DNA from: Bacillota bacterium
GTDB lineage: Bacteria; Bacillota; Clostridia; Peptostreptococcales; Anaerovoracaceae
NCBI GenBank assembly: GCA_022793795.1
Contig: JAAWDM010000019.1
Coordinates: 1-34,220, forward strand
Direction: 5' to 3'
DNA: 34,220 bases
Made by a program: the position numbers and the translations under genes. A model generated the notes under the pieces. That model saw only the letters and a list, made by a program, of their open reading frames with translations, searched no databases and was not told where the DNA came from. The first letter of the stretch is position 1, and the number at the start of each line of letters is the position of its first letter. Positions 31,374 through 34,220 of the stretch are shown in pieces.

Positions 31374-32300
31374 ATGGAAAATAAGAATACTGAAGCAATC
31401 ACAGAAACAGATCAAGAGGAAAAAGACCTGTTGTCGGGCAAGTTGGCGGCTCACCTGGCGGCCCTTCTAACCATTATCATTTGGGGGACCACCTTTATAT
31501 CCACCAAGGTGGTATTGGAGGATTTTCAGCCAGTGGAGATTCTGTTCTTTCGTTTTCTTCTGGGGCTTTTCGCGCTGTTAGTGGTCTGCCCCCATCGGCT
31601 AAAGAATGTGAGCCGGAGCCAGGAATTGCTCTTTGCTGCTGCCGGCCTTTGCGGTGTATGTCTATATTATCTACTGGAAAACATTGCTCTGACCTTTACG
31701 CTGGCCTCTAATGTGGGGATGATGGCTTCTGTAGCTCCTTTTTTTACTGCGATACTGGCCCATCTTTTTCTTAAATCAGAGGAAAAATTGCGTTTGCGAT
31801 TCTTTGTTGGTTTCGTGGTGGCCATGGCTGGCATTGGGCTCATTAGCTTTAACGGAGCCAAGCTGCAGCTCAATCCATTGGGAGATATGCTGGCGGTTGG
31901 CGCGGCCCTGATTTGGGCTGTGTATTCCCTATTGAGCCGGAAAATTGGTGAATTTGGTTATCCGGTGTTGCTCTCTACCAGACGAATCTTCTTTTATGGA
32001 ATTCTTTTTATGATACCGACTTTGTTCTTTTTCGATTTTCAGTTGGATTTGTCACGGTTTGGAGATATGAAAAACCTGCTGAATTTGCTTTTCTTAGGGC
32101 TAGGCGCCTCAGCTCTGTGCTTTGTCACGTGGAATTTTGCGGTCAAAGCCTTGGGTGCGGTAAAGACCAGCATCTACCTTTATATGGTTCCAGTCGTTAC
32201 TGTGGTAACCTCTATTATCGTGCTCAATGAGCCAATTACTTGGATTTCTGCTGCCGGCATGTCCCTGACTATCGTAGGACTGGTTCTGTCAGGACACTGA
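31374..32300 (+). CDS. EamA/DMT-family membrane transporter
   Basis: A 308-residue protein of the drug/metabolite transporter superfamily with ten predicted helices in two EamA repeats. The first repeat opens AALLTIIIWGTTFISTKVVLEDFQPVEILFFRFLLG, here split by its usual pattern of Trp-Gly-Thr and Pro-Phe residues. The second opens GDMLAVGAALIWAVYSLLSRKIG and closes with ALGAVKTSIYLYMVPVVTVV and IVLNEPITW. The N-terminal 23 residues are acidic and cytosolic. GGGAGAG precedes the ATG. Substrates in this family range from amino acids to metabolites and cannot be told from sequence. Confidence 0.9.
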   Translation: MENKNTEAITETDQEEKDLLSGKLAAHLAALLTIIIWGTTFISTKVVLEDFQPVEILFFRFLLGLFALLVVCPHRLKNVSRSQELLFAAAGLCGVCLYYLLENIALTFTLASNVGMMASVAPFFTAILAHLFLKSEEKLRLRFFVGFVVAMAGIGLISFNGAKLQLNPLGDMLAVGAALIWAVYSLLSRKIGEFGYPVLLSTRRIFFYGILFMIPTLFFFDFQLDLSRFGDMKNLLNLLFLGLGASALCFVTWNFAVKALGAVKTSIYLYMVPVVTVVTSIIVLNEPITWISAAGMSLTIVGLVLSGH

Positions 32301-32366
32301 CTGGCCGCGGTGGAGACTAACAAGAGAAAATTTTAATGCACGGAGATGGATCATGTGATAGAATGA

Positions 32367-32399
32367 ATCATGACCTTGGAGGACCAGGGGCGTCATGAT
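32367..32399 (+). other. Hairpin upstream of the B3/B4 gene
   Basis: ATCATGAC (32367-32374) with GTCATGAT (32392-32399), then CTTGG (32375-32379) with CCAGG (32384-32388, one G-T), loop AGGA, 3-base bulge GGC on the 3' side. No U tract follows on either strand. It may be an operator or a leader structure. A weak extended -10 (TGATAGAAT, about 32356-32364) lies just before it. Confidence 0.45.
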
Positions 32400-32436
32400 A
32401 TAGCATTTGTAAATCTAACAGGAGGCAAGAAGGAGA

Positions 32437-33144
32437 ATGAAAAAATTTATTTTGGAACAGCCGTTTTTAGATATTTTCCCAGAAGCGACCATTGGCGTGA
32501 TCGTTTTGAAAGGAATGGATAACCATATAAAGGAAGAGGACAAGTATGCAGATTATTTAGCTGAGGCGCAGAAAGCGGCCATGGTCCACATTTCCAATCC
32601 GGAGTTTACAGAAAATCCGGTGATTCGTACCTGGCGGGACGCCTTTTACAAGTTTAAGACGAAAAAGGGAGCCAGATGTTCCATCGAGGCGCTCCTAAAG
32701 CGTGTCAGCAAAGGTGGAAGCATTGGATCTATCAATCCATTGGTAGACATATACAATGGAATTTCTCTGAAATACGGCTTACCGGTAGGCGGAGAGGATA
32801 TAGATAAATTTGAGGGCAACATTAGGTTGACTGTGGCCAAGGGAGGTGAAGAATTCGTCACCTATGGCAGCGATAAAAGCGAGCCGCCAAGCGAAGGAGA
32901 GGTGGTATATAAAGATGACGCTGGTGCGATTTGCCGTTGCTTTAATTGGCGGGAGTCAGTGCGTACCATGCTTACAGAGGATACAACCAATGCCTTTATG
33001 GTAATTGAAACCCTAAGCAGCGAAGATGCAGAACGGATGAAGGATGCCCTTGTTGCATTGAAAGAACTGATAGAAAAAGAATTGGGCGCCGCCGGAGAGA
33101 TTCACATATTAAATCAGTCTCAGCCAGAGATTATCATTGAATAA
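32437..33144 (+). CDS. Free-standing B3/B4 (PheT-like) domain protein
   Basis: A 235-residue protein of the B3/B4 tRNA-binding-domain family, the domain that edits mischarged Tyr-tRNA-Phe in the PheRS beta chain. Marks: RTWRDAFYKFKTKKGARCSIEALLKRV, SINPLVDIYNGISLKYGLPVGGEDIDKF, and the late EVVYKDDAGAICRCFNWRES. No synthetase core is present, and a role in trans-editing or in handling an amino-acid-like ligand is inference. Two ribosome sites in a row (AGGAGG and AAGGAGA) precede ATG 32437. It lies 27 bases before the DUF2442 gene and is probably cotranscribed. Confidence 0.85.
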   Translation: MKKFILEQPFLDIFPEATIGVIVLKGMDNHIKEEDKYADYLAEAQKAAMVHISNPEFTENPVIRTWRDAFYKFKTKKGARCSIEALLKRVSKGGSIGSINPLVDIYNGISLKYGLPVGGEDIDKFEGNIRLTVAKGGEEFVTYGSDKSEPPSEGEVVYKDDAGAICRCFNWRESVRTMLTEDTTNAFMVIETLSSEDAERMKDALVALKELIEKELGAAGEIHILNQSQPEIIIE

Positions 33145-33171
33145 ATACGGTAGTGAGAAAGGGGAACGAAT

Positions 33172-33480
33172 ATGTTGTACTATGTACCCTCGGTCATTCG
33201 AGTAATACCCAAGGAAAACTTTCATGTAGAGGTACTTTTTGATAATGGCAGATTGGTGGACTATGATGTGACGCCGCTGCTGGATGAAGAGGAATACAGG
33301 CCGCTGCAGGAGCCTGCAGTGTTTATGAATACATGTAAGGTGCTGGGTGGTACTTTGGCCTGGGACCTTACCGGAAAGAATGACCCAGATGATTGTTTGG
33401 ATATTGATCCGTTTATGCTATATGAGTGTCCGGCAAAAAACGAAGATTTCATTTTTATGGGAACCGGAATTATAGATTAA
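33172..33480 (+). CDS. DUF2442 domain protein
   Basis: A 102-residue small protein of the DUF2442 family, of unknown function, often seen near toxin-antitoxin genes. Typical features are the opening PSVIRVIPKENFHVEVLFDNG, the DVTPLLDEEEYRPLQEP segment and GGTLAWDLTGKNDPDDCLDIDP. AAAGGGG precedes ATG 33172. No partner toxin such as a DUF4160 protein is next to it here, since the neighbours are the B3/B4 gene and the convergent padR gene. Confidence 0.85.
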   Translation: MLYYVPSVIRVIPKENFHVEVLFDNGRLVDYDVTPLLDEEEYRPLQEPAVFMNTCKVLGGTLAWDLTGKNDPDDCLDIDPFMLYECPAKNEDFIFMGTGIID

Positions 33481-33489
33481 AAGCATCCA

Positions 33490-33531
33490 AAAAAAAGCTT
33501 ATGCGGGAGTTGGGCAGGGCCTCCCGCATAA
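33490..33531 (-). terminator. Terminator of the padR gene
   Basis: TTATGCGGGAG (33499-33509) and CTCCCGCATAA (33521-33531) form a perfect 11-pair stem with an 11-base loop. On the minus strand it is followed by GC and a run of eight Ts (33497-33490), so it mainly serves padR. On the plus strand no T run follows, although the stem may also slow transcription from the DUF2442 side. Confidence 0.85.
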
Positions 33532-33568
33532 ATACTAACGGATAATTTTTTTGGAAACGGTATCGTTC

Positions 33569-33910
33569 CTATTGCTGCAGTATTTTGTCGATTCCATCAC
33601 GGATTTCGATGTAGTCTGAAATTAAATCTTTGAGATACTCTTTTCCAGGCTCTTCAAGATGATAATATACACGAGTACGTCTTTTTCCAACTAGTTTTTC
33701 ATACTGCGAGATAAAGTTTGATTCTTCCAACCGATAAAGGATTGGATACATAGAACCTTCCAAAACAATGATGGCGCCGCCGGACCGTTCTTTGATGCGT
33801 TGGGCAATGTCGTAGCCGTAGCAGTCTTCCTTTTGAAGAACTTGCAAAATTAGCATTTCTACAGAACCCTTTTTGAAATTGTTTTTTGTCTTGTCTTGAA
33901 TTTTTCCCAT
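33569..33910 (-). CDS. PadR-family transcriptional regulator
   Basis: A 113-residue winged-helix regulator. The N-terminal half shows the PadR core NNFKKGSVEMLILQVLQKED, CYGYDIAQRIKERSG and EGSMYPILYRLEESNFI, followed by the basic wing KRRTRVYYHLEEPGKEYL. A short C-terminal helix for dimerisation closes it. AAAGGAG precedes ATG 33910 on the minus strand. PadR proteins often control an adjacent transporter or efflux gene, but here the neighbours are tuf (divergent) and the DUF2442 gene (convergent), so no target is clear. Confidence 0.92.
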   Translation of the reverse strand: MGKIQDKTKNNFKKGSVEMLILQVLQKEDCYGYDIAQRIKERSGGAIIVLEGSMYPILYRLEESNFISQYEKLVGKRRTRVYYHLEEPGKEYLKDLISDYIEIRDGIDKILQQ

Positions 33911-33946
33911 CTCGCCAACTCCTTTGATACTATATGCCTACTCTAT

Positions 33947-33975
33947 ACTATACTCCTAAAACTAATTTAACACAA
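33947..33975 (-). promoter_or_regulatory. Predicted promoter of padR
   Basis: Minus strand: TTGTGT (33975-33970), 17-base spacer, TATAGT (33952-33947). The copies of ACTATA around 33930 and 33947 form a short repeat that might be a site for the regulator itself; this is weak evidence. Confidence 0.55.
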
Positions 33976-34015
33976 GTGAATTCGTTGAAATAACATATAT
34001 TTTATTTTACATTAA

Positions 34016-34059
34016 GCTGGTATAATCACTTGTCAAAAGTGGGACAAATATGGTAAAAT
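34016..34059 (+). promoter_or_regulatory. Predicted tuf promoters
   Basis: TTGTCA (34030-34035), 18-base spacer, TAAAAT (34054-34059) with extended TGG. Just upstream, TGG-TATAAT ends at 34026 without a good -35. Either would give a leader of about 90-120 bases before tuf. Confidence 0.55.
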
Positions 34060-34154
34060 ACTTCTTAAGGTTTGAGTAAAACCCAACGTGGACTTGGGGA
34101 CGCCCATTCCACACTTCCAAAAAATAACGTTATATAATTAGGAGGAAAATAAAA

Positions 34155-34220
34155 ATGGCAAAACAGAAGTTTGAAAGAACAAAACCGCATATTAACATCG
34201 GAACCATCGGCCACGTAGAC
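34155..34220 (+). CDS. tuf: Elongation factor Tu (3' truncated by window)
   Basis: The first 22 codons, [20 protein letters not shown] and on, match the start of EF-Tu, up to just before the GTP-binding P-loop. GGAGG (34141-34145) precedes ATG 34155 by 9 bases. tuf commonly follows the sigH/tRNA block in Clostridia, so its position here marks the resumption of the conserved backbone after the accessory stretch. Confidence 0.95.
   Translation, partial: MAKQKFERTKPHINIGTIGHVD

Noticed and set aside
1-34220. CRISPR arrays, insertion sequences and rRNA genes
   Set aside because: No regularly spaced repeats, transposase-like proteins or rRNA signatures were seen on either strand.

Overview
The window reads as a chromosome segment from a low-to-moderate-GC, motile, obligately anaerobic member of the Clostridia. 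Grounds: Firmicutes-type gene families with strong AGGAGG ribosome sites, a flagellar hook operon, a complete [FeFe]-hydrogenase maturase set, a Bacillus-like LexA box, and a long operon in the yacL-to-sigH order known from Bacillus subtilis. The genus cannot be fixed from sequence alone; a Peptostreptococcales/Family XIII-like organism is only a guess.

Layout. (1) 1-5045: end of a flagellar operon, fliI (5' cut by the window)-fliJ (frameshifted)-fliK-flgD-TIGR02530 protein-flgE, closed by a perfect terminator. (2) 5046-8154: an OmpR-type response regulator and an unusual multi-pass histidine kinase with a tyrosine-rich outer loop. (3) 8136-9654: radA with its own promoter and a LexA box. (4) 9717-12062, minus strand: a second response regulator/kinase pair. 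(5) 12152-14111: a secreted fibronectin type III repeat protein. (6) 14129-18532: a consensus promoter, a leader with a 15-codon ORF and two terminator-like hairpins, then the TM1266-type regulator, hydE, hydG and hydF. (7) 18700-30311: one long housekeeping operon, yacL-like PIN/TRAM gene-ispDF-proS-chrA-chrA-ppiase-cysE-cysS-mrnC-thyA-dfrA-rlmB-sigH, with overlapping or nearly touching genes. (8) 30292-30473: tRNA-Thr(GGT) with promoter and terminator. (9) 30474-33981: accessory DNA between tRNA-Thr and tuf, holding a tiny-ORF/antisense-RNA module, an AT-rich stretch, an EamA transporter, a B3/B4-domain protein, a DUF2442 protein and a PadR regulator. (10) 34155-34220: first 22 codons of tuf.

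Main discovery candidate: 30587-30845 has every architectural part of a type I toxin-antitoxin module. A 19-codon ORF encodes MMRITITIGKVRITIYIKK. Its ribosome site can be sequestered by the 5' leader. A convergent antisense RNA has its own extended -10 promoter and a U7 terminator, and it overlaps the 3' end of the ORF. Both predicted transcripts start with the same TGTCAAGAGG sequence, so the module is bounded by inverted repeats. The peptide looks like a cationic beta-hairpin, not the membrane helix of known type I toxins. Other points worth a look: a CxxCxxCxxxC tail on serine acetyltransferase, a CxC zinc knuckle in RadA, LexA control of radA, the leader upstream of the hydrogenase maturation operon, and the frameshift in fliJ.
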